A stretch of DNA of 64,000 nucleotides from Collinsella sp. (GCA_019414055.1 DXMV01000020.1:1-64000), one strand, 5' to 3'. Counted from the first letter of the stretch, positions 43,779-53,222 are shown. Translations and numbers: made by a program. The notes: generated by a model from the sequence alone, not told the origin.

Positions 43779-45386
43779 ATGGCAGGCAAGCCGCAAACAC
43801 TAGCTACGACCTCGGCATTCGAGATCTTGGGCCCCGTCATGGTCGGTCCTAGCTCGTCGCACACCGCCGGCGCCCTGCGGTGCGCCCAGGTTGCCGCCAG
43901 CCTGCTCGAGGGCCGCATCACCAAGGTTACCTTTGGCCTGTGGAACTCCTTCGCGCACACCTACCGTGGCCACGGCACCGACCGCGCGCTTGTCGCGGGC
44001 ATCCTGGGCCTCGACACCGACGACGAGAATATCAAGCAGGCCTTCGACCTCGCACGCAAGCAAGGCCTCGAATATCACTTTGACATTAAGGGCGACGACG
44101 CCTCCATCCACCCCAACACCGTCGATATCGAGATGTTCGACGACAGGGGTGCCACGGCACAGGTCCGCGGCGAGAGCCTAGGCGGCGGCAAGATGCGCAT
44201 CAGCCGCATCAACGGCGTCGGCGTCGACATCTCGGGCATGTATTCAACGCTCTTCGTGGCGCACCAGGATGTTCCCGGCGTGCTCGCCGCACTCACGAAC
44301 CTACTCGCCTACGTACACGTGAACATCGCGTTTTGCCGCACCTACCGCACCGAGGTGGGCGGCCAGGCCTACTCTGTCTTTGAGACCGACGGCGTCCCCG
44401 ACGATACCGTCATTCCCATGCTCCGCAAGCTCGACAACGTCGACTACGCCACCTTTATTGAACTCCCGGGCTCGGCATCATCGCTCTCCCCCGGCGTCTC
44501 GGCCAAGGAGATCTTCGATGACGGCGAACAGCTGCTCGACGCTTGCAAGGAGCTGGAACTCAGCATCGGCGCCGTCATGGCCGTGCGCGAAGCGCGTCTG
44601 ACCGGCGAGGAGCACGCCGTCGCCGCGATGCGCCGCGTGCTCGACGTTATGCGCGAGGAGACCACGGCCCCCATCGCCAATCCGCAGCGCTCGCTCGGCG
44701 GGCTCATCGGCGGCGAGGCGAAGCTCGTCGATGCCACCGGCCGTAACGATTTGAGCACAAACCTGATGGGCACCGTTCAGACCGATGCCGTGGCCCGCGC
44801 GATGGCCGTGCTCGAGCGCTCCGCCACTATGGGCGTGATCGTCGCCGCCCCCACGGCAGGCTCCGCGGGCGTCGTGCCCGGCTGCGTGCTGGCACTTGCC
44901 GACCACCTGCAGCTCGACGACGAGCAGGTCATGGACGCCCTCTACTGTGCTGCCGCCATCGGCCTCAACCTCACCACGAGCGCTTGCGTCGCCGGCGCCG
45001 AGGGCGGCTGCCAGGCCGAGGTGGGAAGCGCCGCCGCGATGGCCGCCGCCGCGCTGGTGCAGATGCTCGGCGGCACCCCCGAGCAGGCACTCGACGCCAG
45101 TTCCATCGCGCTGAGCAATCTGCTAGGCCTCGTTTGCGACCCCGTGGGCGGACTTGTTGAGGTGCCGTGCCAAAACCGCAATGCCATCGGCGTGGCCGCG
45201 GCCTTCAGCTCGGCCCAGCTCGCGCTCGCCGGCATCAAGAGCCTGGTGCCGTTTGACCAGATGGCGCATGTGATGCTCTCGGTGGGCCACGCCCTGCCGG
45301 CAACCCTGCGCGAGACGGCCAAGGGCGGCATCGCTCAAGCCCCGGCCGCGCTTTCTGCCTGCGCCAAATGCGGCATATGCGGATAG
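43779..45386 (+). CDS. sdaA: L-serine dehydratase, iron-sulfur type, single chain
   Basis: 535 residues; converts L-serine to pyruvate and ammonia using a [4Fe-4S] cluster. The beta domain comes first (EILGPVMVGPSSSHTAGALR, then an ACT-like segment HQDVPGVLAALTNLLAYVHV). The alpha domain follows with AAPTAGSAGVVPGCVLALAD, ACVAGAEGGCQAEVGSAAAM and DPVGGLVEVPCQNRN, carrying cluster cysteines. The C-terminus ends CAKCGICG; such a tail may act as an internal inhibitor in SdaA enzymes. ATG at 43779 follows AGAAGGAG. The cluster is oxygen-sensitive, which fits an anaerobe. Confidence 0.94.
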   Translation: MAGKPQTLATTSAFEILGPVMVGPSSSHTAGALRCAQVAASLLEGRITKVTFGLWNSFAHTYRGHGTDRALVAGILGLDTDDENIKQAFDLARKQGLEYHFDIKGDDASIHPNTVDIEMFDDRGATAQVRGESLGGGKMRISRINGVGVDISGMYSTLFVAHQDVPGVLAALTNLLAYVHVNIAFCRTYRTEVGGQAYSVFETDGVPDDTVIPMLRKLDNVDYATFIELPGSASSLSPGVSAKEIFDDGEQLLDACKELELSIGAVMAVREARLTGEEHAVAAMRRVLDVMREETTAPIANPQRSLGGLIGGEAKLVDATGRNDLSTNLMGTVQTDAVARAMAVLERSATMGVIVAAPTAGSAGVVPGCVLALADHLQLDDEQVMDALYCAAAIGLNLTTSACVAGAEGGCQAEVGSAAAMAAAALVQMLGGTPEQALDASSIALSNLLGLVCDPVGGLVEVPCQNRNAIGVAAAFSSAQLALAGIKSLVPFDQMAHVMLSVGHALPATLRETAKGGIAQAPAALSACAKCGICG

Positions 45387-45440
45387 GCAGACTTCTCCAA
45401 ACTGATACTGTTTCCGCACCACAAACAACAGGCTAATCGC

Positions 45441-45446
45441 TATAAT
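45441..45446 (+). promoter_or_regulatory. Candidate -10 element for the L,D-transpeptidase gene
   Basis: A perfect TATAAT lies 57 bases before the start codon. No good -35 sequence is visible at the right distance, so the assignment is tentative. Confidence 0.4.
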
Positions 45447-45502
45447 GCAAGCCCAGTTAAAACACGATGAGCCGCAAGCGAAACTCGAAGGAAATATAAA
45501 CG

Positions 45503-47248
45503 ATGTCGCAAATCGACCGCAGCAACATGATTCCCGATCCGCAACAACCGAGTAGGCATACTGGCGGCGTCCAATCGCCGCGCCCCATCGCGCCGGCCCA
45601 CACCCAACAACACGGCCCGGCCAATGCCTCCCAGCGCCCGAATCAGCGTCAATACCAGCAGCATCAGCAATACCAGCAGCGCCCCGCACAGGGTCCCGCC
45701 CCCAAGCAGGGCCCTTCGCACACTCGCGCGGCAAGCAATCGCGGACCCGCGGACAAGCACACCAACAAAAGCAGCAAGTCGGGCGGAAAGACGGCCCTCT
45801 TTGTCGTCCTCGGCCTCGTCGCGATCATCTACATCGTAGGCGTCGTGGCGTTCTCGCAGGTCGCTTACCCCAACACCACCATCGCCGGCGTCGACATCTC
45901 GCTCTCAAACGCATCTTCGGCAGCCACCAAGGTCAACTCGGCATGGAAGCACTACAAGCTCACCGTGTCGGGCGATGACTTTAGCTGGACCTACCAGCCC
46001 GAGTCCGACGAGCCCATCGTCGATGGCGAGGAAGCCGCCCACGAAATTATCAGCAAAAACGAGCCGCTGCTGTGGCCGTCGCGCCTCATCGCGTCGCTCG
46101 GCGGCAAAACCGTTAGCGCCACCAAGAACGGCTCGGTCGACTTGGACCAGGACGTCGACCTGTCCATGCTCTCCGATGCCTTTGACCAAAAGCAGTTTGA
46201 GGAGGACCTGGGCAGCGCCATCGACGAGTTCAACGAGGGCCGCTCGGGTACCTTCGAGGCCACCAGCTCCTATGACGAGAAGGCCGGCAAGTTCACCGTT
46301 GAGAAGGCCCGTTCCAACGAGAAGATCAACCGCGAGCATGTCATCAAATATGCCGAGATCGAGCTCGCGTCGCTCGCCGAGAACGTCGATATCACCAAGA
46401 TCGGAAACGACGCCTACGAACCGCTCAACGGCACCCTCACCAACGACCAGATTCAGGCTGCATGCGATGCCGCCAACAACTTCCTGGGCGTCAACGTGAC
46501 CCTTAAGCTCAACGGCAATGATGCCGGTAAAGTGGACGGCAGCTCGGTGCTGCAGTGGATCAGCTTTGCCGATCCGGCCAACCCCACGCTCGATACGTCG
46601 CAGATCGGCAGCTGGGCCGCCGAACTCGCTAACGGCTTTAACACCGTGGGATCCACCCGCTGGTGGACACGCGCCGACGGCAAGGAGTGCGCTGTCGAGG
46701 GCGGCGATTTTGGCTGGTCCATCGACAGCGACACGCTCGCCAAGCAGGTCGAGGACGCTATCAATAACAAGCAGACCGGCGATATCGAGATTTCGTACTC
46801 CAAGAAGGCCGACACGTTTACCGCCAAGGGCGAGCCCGATTGGAAGGCCTATATCGACGTCGACCTGTCCGAGCAGCACGCGCGCTACTACGACGAGAAC
46901 GGCAATATCGTGTGGGAGGCCAACTTTATTTCCGGCAAACCGGGCGAAGACGCCACCCCGGAGGGCGTGTGGCAGATCAACAGCAACGACGGCGCAAGCA
47001 AGCTCATCGGTGCTAAAGACCCCGAGACCGGAAAGCCCAAATACGAGAGCCCGGTCAGCTATTGGATGCCGTTCGAGGGCAATATGATCGGTTTCCACGA
47101 CGCCACCTGGCAAAACGACAAGAGCTTCGACAATGCCGAGTCCTATAAGTGGTGCGGAAGCCACGGCTGCATCAACCTGCGCCTGGCCGATGCCAAGGCG
47201 CTCCACGACTGCATCAGCGTCGGCCTGTGCGTGGTCGTGCACTCGTAG
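45503..47248 (+). CDS. Membrane-anchored L,D-transpeptidase
   Basis: 581 residues. A cytoplasmic N-terminus of about 95 residues is rich in Pro/Gln (ANASQRPNQRQYQQHQQYQQ). One membrane segment follows (ALFVVLGLVAIIYIVGVVAF), then extracellular repeats of the peptidoglycan-binding/YkuD-linker kind. The C-terminal YkuD domain has MIGFHDATW and SHGCINLRLADAK with the catalytic Cys. It should form 3-3 crosslinks in the cell wall or attach proteins. A site AAGGAAAT precedes the ATG. The Gln-rich tail inside the cell is unusual and may recruit partners. Confidence 0.92.
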   Translation: MSQIDRSNMIPDPQQPSRHTGGVQSPRPIAPAHTQQHGPANASQRPNQRQYQQHQQYQQRPAQGPAPKQGPSHTRAASNRGPADKHTNKSSKSGGKTALFVVLGLVAIIYIVGVVAFSQVAYPNTTIAGVDISLSNASSAATKVNSAWKHYKLTVSGDDFSWTYQPESDEPIVDGEEAAHEIISKNEPLLWPSRLIASLGGKTVSATKNGSVDLDQDVDLSMLSDAFDQKQFEEDLGSAIDEFNEGRSGTFEATSSYDEKAGKFTVEKARSNEKINREHVIKYAEIELASLAENVDITKIGNDAYEPLNGTLTNDQIQAACDAANNFLGVNVTLKLNGNDAGKVDGSSVLQWISFADPANPTLDTSQIGSWAAELANGFNTVGSTRWWTRADGKECAVEGGDFGWSIDSDTLAKQVEDAINNKQTGDIEISYSKKADTFTAKGEPDWKAYIDVDLSEQHARYYDENGNIVWEANFISGKPGEDATPEGVWQINSNDGASKLIGAKDPETGKPKYESPVSYWMPFEGNMIGFHDATWQNDKSFDNAESYKWCGSHGCINLRLADAKALHDCISVGLCVVVHS

Positions 47249-47311
47249 GGAAACACGCCTTCACACAACGGGGAACTGACGCTCCAATCTAACAGTTCCG
47301 AAAGATACCGC

Positions 47312-47345
47312 TATATGCGCCCGGCCATCGCGACGGGCGCATATA
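47312..47345 (+). terminator. Terminator of the L,D-transpeptidase gene
   Basis: TATATGCGCCCG and CGGGCGCATATA form a perfect 12-bp stem with a 10-base loop, followed by ATTATC. It lies 33 bases before the start of the next gene and could also act as an attenuator for the efflux operon. Confidence 0.6.
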
Positions 47346-47377
47346 ATTATCGAGGAACTTTCTATTAAGGAGACGCC

Positions 47378-48799
47378 ATGTCGAATGTCCCCACCATTAC
47401 CCCGGGACCGAATGATGCCGAGCGAACGCCCGAGGGTGCCACCGAAACGCTTCCCCTCATAACAAACCTGCACGCCGCACAGCAAAACGGCAGCACAAGC
47501 GATGCAACCGAGATTTCTGACGAAGAGGCCTACGCCAAACTCAAAGCGAAGCGTGCCGAGCGTCGGCGCAAAAAGCTCATCCGGCGCGGCATTACGGCAG
47601 GAGTCGTGGCCGCCATTGTGCTCATCGCCGTTGTCGTGACCTTAGCCATCAACGCACGGCCCGCAGGTACCAACGGGCCGGTGACCGACATGGTCACCGA
47701 GGGCACATTTACGACCACCGTCGAGGCTAAAGGCCAGCTCAAGCCCATCTCGGCTTCGGTGGTCTCCCCTTCTGTCGACGGCACGGTGGCATCGATCAAC
47801 GTGCAAGCCGGCCAGTCCGTCAACGAGGGCGACGCGCTCATGACCATTAAAAACGACGAGCTCGATCGCAACGTTGCCGAGGCGCAGCGCGCGGTGACAG
47901 CGGCACAGGAAGACCTCGCCAACGCGAAGAAAGCCGCAGCTGCCGCGCAGGCCGCCCCAACGACTGATGTCGATGGAGCTTCCGCAGCGACTGGCGTCTC
48001 CGCCGCATCAGCGGACACGAACGCCGTATCGGCCGCGCAGCGCAGCCTCGCATCGGCCCAGGCAAACCTCGATCAGGCTAACGCCAAGGCCGCCAGCAGT
48101 ACGGTCACGGCCCCGAGCTCGGGCAGCATCGTGGAGCTCAACGCCAAGGTGGGCGCCACGGTAACAGGAGGCATGATCATGGGCGAAGGCGACACGAGCG
48201 GCGGCAAACAGTGCATGCAGATCGCCGACCTGTCCAAGATGAAGGTGACGGTTCAGGTGGGCGAAAAGGATATCGCCAAAATTGCCGTGGGCCAAAGCGC
48301 CAACGTGACCTATCCCGCGTTTCCCGATATCGTGAGCCAAGGCACCGTCACGGCTATCGCCTCGGTGGCAAACTCCGACTCCTCCTCCGGGAGCGGCGGC
48401 AGCGTGACCTTTAACGTCGACATCCTCATCGAAGCACCCGACAGTCGCCTTAAGCCGGGTATGACTGCCGAGGTCTCGGTAGTGACCGAGAAGCTCGACG
48501 ACGTGGTGATGGTGCCGACCATGGCGCTGATGACCGAAGATGGCGAGCACTATTACGTCAATCTGGCCACCGATTCGGAAGGCAAAAAGACGCGCCGCGT
48601 GAAGGTGACCGTCGTGACGCAAAACGACAACGAGGCTGTAGTCGGCAAGACCCAGGTCACGCGCGACGACCAGGGCAACGAGATCAACCCAGACGTCCCG
48701 GTTACCAAGCTACGCGACGGCGACACCATCGTGACGGATACCGGCACGGGCATGACGGCAGACGGCGGCGACAACATGCCTGCCGACGAGGGCAAGTAA
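47378..48799 (+). CDS. MacA-like membrane-fusion/adaptor protein
   Basis: 473 residues. A cytoplasmic N-terminus with charged residues (KLKAKRAERRRKKLIRRG) is followed by one membrane segment (AGVVAAIVLIAVVVTLAI). The HlyD-type fold has a barrel-sandwich half (ASINVQAGQSVNEGDALMTI), an alanine-rich coiled coil (residues about 165-230), the second half (TVTAPSSGSIVELNAKVGAT) and a beta-barrel. It works with the ATPase and permease that follow, overlapping them by single bases. In a monoderm the adaptor acts outside the membrane without an outer channel. Substrate unknown. Confidence 0.9.
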   Translation: MSNVPTITPGPNDAERTPEGATETLPLITNLHAAQQNGSTSDATEISDEEAYAKLKAKRAERRRKKLIRRGITAGVVAAIVLIAVVVTLAINARPAGTNGPVTDMVTEGTFTTTVEAKGQLKPISASVVSPSVDGTVASINVQAGQSVNEGDALMTIKNDELDRNVAEAQRAVTAAQEDLANAKKAAAAAQAAPTTDVDGASAATGVSAASADTNAVSAAQRSLASAQANLDQANAKAASSTVTAPSSGSIVELNAKVGATVTGGMIMGEGDTSGGKQCMQIADLSKMKVTVQVGEKDIAKIAVGQSANVTYPAFPDIVSQGTVTAIASVANSDSSSGSGGSVTFNVDILIEAPDSRLKPGMTAEVSVVTEKLDDVVMVPTMALMTEDGEHYYVNLATDSEGKKTRRVKVTVVTQNDNEAVVGKTQVTRDDQGNEINPDVPVTKLRDGDTIVTDTGTGMTADGGDNMPADEGK

Positions 48800-49572
48800 T
48801 GCGTCCCGTCATCGACATCCGCAACGTGCACCGCATCTTTGAGAGCGAGGCCGGTTGCGCCCACATCCTGCATAACGTAAGCCTGGCAGTAGATCCCGGT
48901 GAGTTCGTCGCCATCACCGGCCCCTCGGGCTCGGGCAAGTCAACGCTCATGAACATCCTGGGCTGCCTGGACAAACCGACGGCGGGCGATTACTTCCTGC
49001 AAGGGCTCAACGTCGCCGAGCTCGACGATGATGAGCTCACCGAGGTGCGCGCGCTGAGCATCGGCTTTGTCTTTCAAAGCTTTAATCTGCTGCCGCGCCT
49101 GACGGTGATCGAAAACGTCATGCTGCCGCTGTCCTACACCAATGTGCCGCGTAGCCAACGCGAGATGCGCGCCGTGCACGCGCTGCAAGCCGTCACGCTT
49201 CCGGTCGACCATTGGGATCATCGCATATCGGAGCTCTCGGGCGGACAGATGCAGCGCGTCGCCATCGCGCGCGCCCTCGTCAACGACCCGCCCATCATCT
49301 TGGCCGATGAACCGACGGGAAACCTGGACTCCGCCACCGGAGCGCTTGTGATGGAGACCTTCCACAAGCTCCAGGAGCGCGGCAAGACCATCGTGCTCAT
49401 CACGCATGATCCCGGCATTGCCGCCGAGGCCGACCGCGCCGTAACCATTCGCGACGGACGGATTCACGACGGCGCATATATCGCGCATGCACCGCAGACC
49501 CTGCGCGGCGCCATTGATAACCTGCCCACGATTTCCGCACTCGCCAATCCGACGAAAGGAGTGAAGGCATGA
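48799..49572 (+). CDS. MacB-type ABC transporter ATPase
   Basis: A 257-residue LolD/MacB-like ATPase. Walker A is GPSGSGKST near residue 40, the Q-loop is GFVFQSFNLLPRL, the signature is LSGGQMQRVAIARALVNDPP, Walker B is IILADEPTGNLDSATG and the switch His is in VLITHDPGIAAEA. The start codon overlaps the adaptor stop (TAATG), and the end overlaps the permease start by four bases, so the three proteins are made in equal amounts. Confidence 0.95.
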   Translation: MRPVIDIRNVHRIFESEAGCAHILHNVSLAVDPGEFVAITGPSGSGKSTLMNILGCLDKPTAGDYFLQGLNVAELDDDELTEVRALSIGFVFQSFNLLPRLTVIENVMLPLSYTNVPRSQREMRAVHALQAVTLPVDHWDHRISELSGGQMQRVAIARALVNDPPIILADEPTGNLDSATGALVMETFHKLQERGKTIVLITHDPGIAAEADRAVTIRDGRIHDGAYIAHAPQTLRGAIDNLPTISALANPTKGVKA

Positions 49573-50783
49573 GCACGCGCGACCTTATCCAAGAAGCCCC
49601 TCACTCCCTCGAGGCCAACAAGGGACGCAGCCTGCTCACCATCCTGGGCATTGTTATCGGCATCGCCTCCGTCATAGCCATGACCTCGCTTATCGGCGGT
49701 ATCCAAAACAGCCTGGTCAACAGTCTGGGACTCAACGCTGCGCGTATGGTGCAGATTTATTCGTCGCAAGAGCTTACCGAGTCGGACGTCGAGAAGCTTC
49801 GCAAGATGGTGCCGCAGATCGAGCAGATCGGCATCGTGGACAGCGCCTATACCGAGTACAAGGCCGGTGACAAAAGCTATACCGTCATGGCGCAGGGCGT
49901 CGATAGCGACATGCTCGACGCAGTGGGCGCCAGCAAGCTCGTCGCGGGGCGCACCTACACCCAGGCCGAGTCCCAATCTGGCGCACGCGTGGCGCTCATC
50001 AGCCGTGGCGGCGCCGACCAGCTGTACGGCAACGAGCAGGACGCGGTGGGCAAGACCATTAAGCTTTCCAACGGTGAGGTGCAGATTATCGGTGTTATCG
50101 ACGGCGGCAGCGACTCCATGGGCTCGCTCAGCCTGTACATGCCGCGCGAGACCATCTCGGGTCTCTTTGGCGACGAGAACCCCTCTTTTCCCAGCGTAAC
50201 GGCGCTCGCCGCCGAGGGCACGGACATGGATGAGCTCTGCAAGACCATCGAGTCCAAGGTGCGTAGCATAAAGGGCATCTCGAAGGACGACGAGTACGAT
50301 AGCGTATCGGTAAGCTCCATGAAAAGCGCTATCGACTCCCTCAATTCCTTTATGGGCGCCTTCTCGCTCATCATGGGCGCCGTTGCCAGCATTTCGCTGC
50401 TCGTGGGCGGTATCGGCATCATGAACATGATGCTCACCAATGTGACCGAGCGCATCCGCGAGATCGGTATTCGCCGCGCGCTTGGTGCAAGCCGACGTGA
50501 TATCACCTCTCAGTTTTTGGCCGAATCCTCGGCGCTGTGCATCACCGGTGGTCTGTTAGGTGTCCTGATTGGCTACCTGCTTGCCTGGGGTCTATCGATG
50601 TTCGCCGCGGGTTCCGGCGTGCTGAGCGAGCTCGGTGCCAGCGGTACCATTACGCCGAGTTTTTCGATCGCCACGGTGCTGCTGGCCTTTGCGGTTTCCG
50701 TCGGCATCGGCGTGATCTTCGGCTTCTATCCCGCCCGCCGGGCAGCAAAACTCGATCCAGTCGAGTGCCTGCGCTACCAGTAA
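49569..50783 (+). CDS. MacB-type ABC transporter permease (FtsX family)
   Basis: 404 residues. One N-terminal membrane segment (SLLTILGIVIGIASVIAMTS) is followed by a large extracellular MacB-like domain (about 45-260). Three C-terminal segments come next, with VGGIGIMNMMLTNVTERIRE and GIRRALGASRRDITSQFLAE typical of FtsX/MacB permeases. The topology fits mechanotransmission rather than a classical channel. Likely exports a peptide, antibiotic or lipid-linked molecule; related Gram-positive systems export antimicrobial peptides. Confidence 0.93.
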   Translation: MSTRDLIQEAPHSLEANKGRSLLTILGIVIGIASVIAMTSLIGGIQNSLVNSLGLNAARMVQIYSSQELTESDVEKLRKMVPQIEQIGIVDSAYTEYKAGDKSYTVMAQGVDSDMLDAVGASKLVAGRTYTQAESQSGARVALISRGGADQLYGNEQDAVGKTIKLSNGEVQIIGVIDGGSDSMGSLSLYMPRETISGLFGDENPSFPSVTALAAEGTDMDELCKTIESKVRSIKGISKDDEYDSVSVSSMKSAIDSLNSFMGAFSLIMGAVASISLLVGGIGIMNMMLTNVTERIREIGIRRALGASRRDITSQFLAESSALCITGGLLGVLIGYLLAWGLSMFAAGSGVLSELGASGTITPSFSIATVLLAFAVSVGIGVIFGFYPARRAAKLDPVECLRYQ

Positions 50784-50796
50784 TGCAATCCCCCCG

Positions 50797-50863
50797 AGTT
50801 GCGGTGAAATAGGCAGTGTTTAAGCTGTTAAAAGGCCTATTCAGTCCTTATTTCACCGCAACT
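50797..50863 (+). repeat. Palindromic intergenic repeat, copy 1
   Basis: A 67-base unit with perfect 15-base inverted ends (AGTTGCGGTGAAATA and complement). Located 14 bases after the permease stop. Copy 2 at 52522-52588 is nearly identical; copy 3 at 61288-61378 is an extended, reversed form. Confidence 0.85.
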
Positions 50864-50999
50864 TAGAAGGTGTTGGGGCATGACACTTCGCCCCAAATCA
50901 AATTGATTCGTTGAATAGACACATTAGGGATTCTTTAGACGCATTTAATTCCACATATGGGTATTATCTCACACGAAGTACACGTGAAAGGATATGCCC

Positions 51000-52433
51000 A
51001 TGTCGCTTACACAGTCAGCGGAGCGCGCAGCACTCAACAAACTCATCGATTATCTCGACGACAACCCGCAGGAAAACATCGACAAAATCATGGACCTCGT
51101 GAACAAGCTGGTCCCCGACCGCGTGTTTCCCGCGCAGCGCGAGGCGTTCACCAACGTCATCAAGAGCCGCGGCAATTGGTATGACCTGATCATGCGCGTT
51201 TTCACCCTCAATCCCAAGATGCGCGCCAAGTTGCTCAAGACGCTTATTGTCGACGGTAACCTGCTCGCTTGGCCGCAACAGGAGAAGAGCCGCGAAAAGT
51301 ACCAGTGCAATATTCCGTGGGCCATCTTGCTCGATCCCACAAGCGCCTGCAACCTGCACTGCACGGGCTGCTGGGCAGCCGAGTACGGCTATAAGCAGAA
51401 CCTCTCGTTTGAAGACATCGACTCCATCATCACGCAGGGCAAAGCGCTCGGCACGCATATCTACATCTATACCGGCGGCGAGCCGCTCGTCCGCAAGCAC
51501 GACCTCATAAAGATCTGCGAAAAGCACCAAGATTGCGTGTTCCTCTGCTTTACCAACTCCACGCTCATCGACGAGGCATTCTGCGACGATATGATTCGCG
51601 TTGCAAACTTTGTTCCCGCCATTAGCGCCGAGGGCAACGAGCACACTACCGACGCCCGCCGTGGCAAGGGCACCTATGCCAAGATTGAACATGCGATGAA
51701 GCTTCTGCGCGAGCGCAACCTGCCGTTTGGCATATCGACCTGCTGGACGAGCGCCAACGCCGATACCGTCGCCACCGAGGAAAACATAGATTGGATGATC
51801 GACGAGGGGGCGCTCTTCTGCTGGTATTTCCACTTTATGCCGGTCGGGCGCAACGCCACCTCGGAGCTCATGCCCACGCCCGAACAGCGTGAGCACATGT
51901 ATCGTTTTATACGCGAGATGCGCGAGAAAAAGCCGATCTTTACGCTCGACTTCCAAAATGACGGTGAGTTTGTTGGCGGCTGCATTGCCGGAGGTCGCCG
52001 CTACCTGCACATCAATGCAGCGGGCGACGTGGAGCCCTGCGTGTTCATCCACTATTCCAACGCCAACATCCACGATGTGAGCCTGCTCGATGCGCTGCGT
52101 TCTCCCCTGTTTATGAAATACTACGAGGGCCAGCCGTTCAACGACAACTACCTCAAGCCCTGCCCCATGCTCGAGAACCCCGACGTGCTGCCCAAGATGG
52201 TGGCCGAAACCGGTGCCACGAGCACCGACCTGGTCGAGAAGGAAACGCCCGAGCAGCTGCGCGAAAAGACCCGCGCCGCAGCCGAGGCCTGGGCGCCCGT
52301 GGCAGATCGCATTTGGAACGATCCCGACGATCCGCTCTACACCAAACGCCATGAGGACGAGACGCAGGGCATGGCCGACAGCGACATGCATAAGTTTGAA
52401 CAACAGGGCCGCAAGCTCAAGAGCAACTGCTAG
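51000..52433 (+). CDS. Radical SAM protein of unknown substrate
   Basis: 477 residues. A helical N-terminal part (residues about 1-100) precedes the radical SAM core with the cluster motif TSACNLHCTGCWAAEYG (CxxxCxxC) and YIYTGGEPLVRKHDL. The C-terminal part has GGCIAGGRRYLHINAAGDVE followed by PCVFIHYSN and a later PCPML, a reduced SPASM-like set of cysteines for an extra cluster. The substrate is not evident; no precursor peptide gene was found nearby. I use ATG at 51000 behind AAAGGAT. Probably a single-gene transcript, with repeats on both sides. Confidence 0.85.
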   Translation: MSLTQSAERAALNKLIDYLDDNPQENIDKIMDLVNKLVPDRVFPAQREAFTNVIKSRGNWYDLIMRVFTLNPKMRAKLLKTLIVDGNLLAWPQQEKSREKYQCNIPWAILLDPTSACNLHCTGCWAAEYGYKQNLSFEDIDSIITQGKALGTHIYIYTGGEPLVRKHDLIKICEKHQDCVFLCFTNSTLIDEAFCDDMIRVANFVPAISAEGNEHTTDARRGKGTYAKIEHAMKLLRERNLPFGISTCWTSANADTVATEENIDWMIDEGALFCWYFHFMPVGRNATSELMPTPEQREHMYRFIREMREKKPIFTLDFQNDGEFVGGCIAGGRRYLHINAAGDVEPCVFIHYSNANIHDVSLLDALRSPLFMKYYEGQPFNDNYLKPCPMLENPDVLPKMVAETGATSTDLVEKETPEQLREKTRAAAEAWAPVADRIWNDPDDPLYTKRHEDETQGMADSDMHKFEQQGRKLKSNC

Positions 52434-52456
52434 TGCCCGATAACGCAGTTGCCAAA

Positions 52457-52500
52457 GAAGGCGCTGGGCCACGAGATAGTCCTCGAGGCCCAGCGCCTTC
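52457..52500 (+). terminator. Terminator of the radical SAM gene
   Basis: GAAGGCGCTGGGCC and its complement form a perfect 14-bp stem with a 16-base loop, followed by TATATCTTCC. Confidence 0.75.
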
Positions 52501-52521
52501 TATATCTTCCAAAACCTCTTA

Positions 52522-52588
52522 AGTTGCGGTGAAATAGGGAGTGTTTAAGCTGTTCAAAGGCCTATTCAGTCCTTATTTCACCGCAACT
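52522..52588 (+). repeat. Palindromic intergenic repeat, copy 2
   Basis: 67 bases, differing from copy 1 at only a couple of positions and with identical 15-base ends. It lies between the radical SAM terminator and the 3' end of the TetR gene. Confidence 0.85.
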
Positions 52589-52610
52589 CAAGGGGGATAA
52601 GGCGCTCGTG

Positions 52611-53222
52611 CTATTCGAAACGAGATTCCAGACTCGATAGTCCGTTCAACGTCAGATTGTTTGCGACCTCCGAAATGCGCTCAATGGGCACCGAGCCATC
52701 GGAGAGCGCCCACGTGCGGTAAATGCCGATAATACCCGAAAGCAAAAAAGCCAGGTAATAGTCGAACATCTCGTCCTTGAGGCCGTGGGGCAGCAGGTCG
52801 CGCTCGGCAATCTCGTGCTCGAGCGGCACGCGCAAGCGCGTCATAAAATCGTCGAGCGGGATGTTTTCAATCAGCTGACGATTGAGCACGAGGTTATTGC
52901 AAAGTGCCTCGTTGATGGTCTTAAAGAAGGTAGCCGCCGCTCCAAGGGCGCGCTCGTTGGGGTCACTGCCTATAGTGGAAAGCGTCTTTTCGACAGAGTC
53001 GACGATCATCTCGACCACATCGGCGGCAATGGCATCGAGCAGGCCGTCGACCGTGCCAAAGTGCACGTAGAAGGTCTTACGATCAACATTGGCCTCACGC
53101 GCGATGGCACTCACGGTAATATCGGCAAGCGGTTTATCCATCAGCAGGCGCTCAAACGCAGAAAGGATGGCATTGCGGCTGCGAACGATGCGGCGGTCGA
53201 GGCGCGGTTTGCTGGTGTCCAT
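52611..53222 (-). CDS. TetR/AcrR-family transcriptional regulator
   Basis: 203 residues. The N-terminal helix-turn-helix (ITVSAIAREANVDRKTFYVH) is typical. The C-terminal helical domain resembles the TetR group often called TetR_C_8 or DhaS-like; its ligand is unknown. I use ATG at 53222 behind GAAGGG; a frame open to 53249 has no site. It sits downstream of the membrane protein gene on the same strand and convergent to the radical SAM gene, so its target is not obvious. Confidence 0.88.
   Translation of the reverse strand: MDTSKPRLDRRIVRSRNAILSAFERLLMDKPLADITVSAIAREANVDRKTFYVHFGTVDGLLDAIAADVVEMIVDSVEKTLSTIGSDPNERALGAAATFFKTINEALCNNLVLNRQLIENIPLDDFMTRLRVPLEHEIAERDLLPHGLKDEMFDYYLAFLLSGIIGIYRTWALSDGSVPIERISEVANNLTLNGLSSLESRFE

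Noticed and set aside
50797..52588. CRISPR array or composite transposon made by the paired 67-base repeats
   Set aside because: Only two copies 1.7 kb apart, palindromic and without spacers or cas genes; gene-end repeats explain them better.
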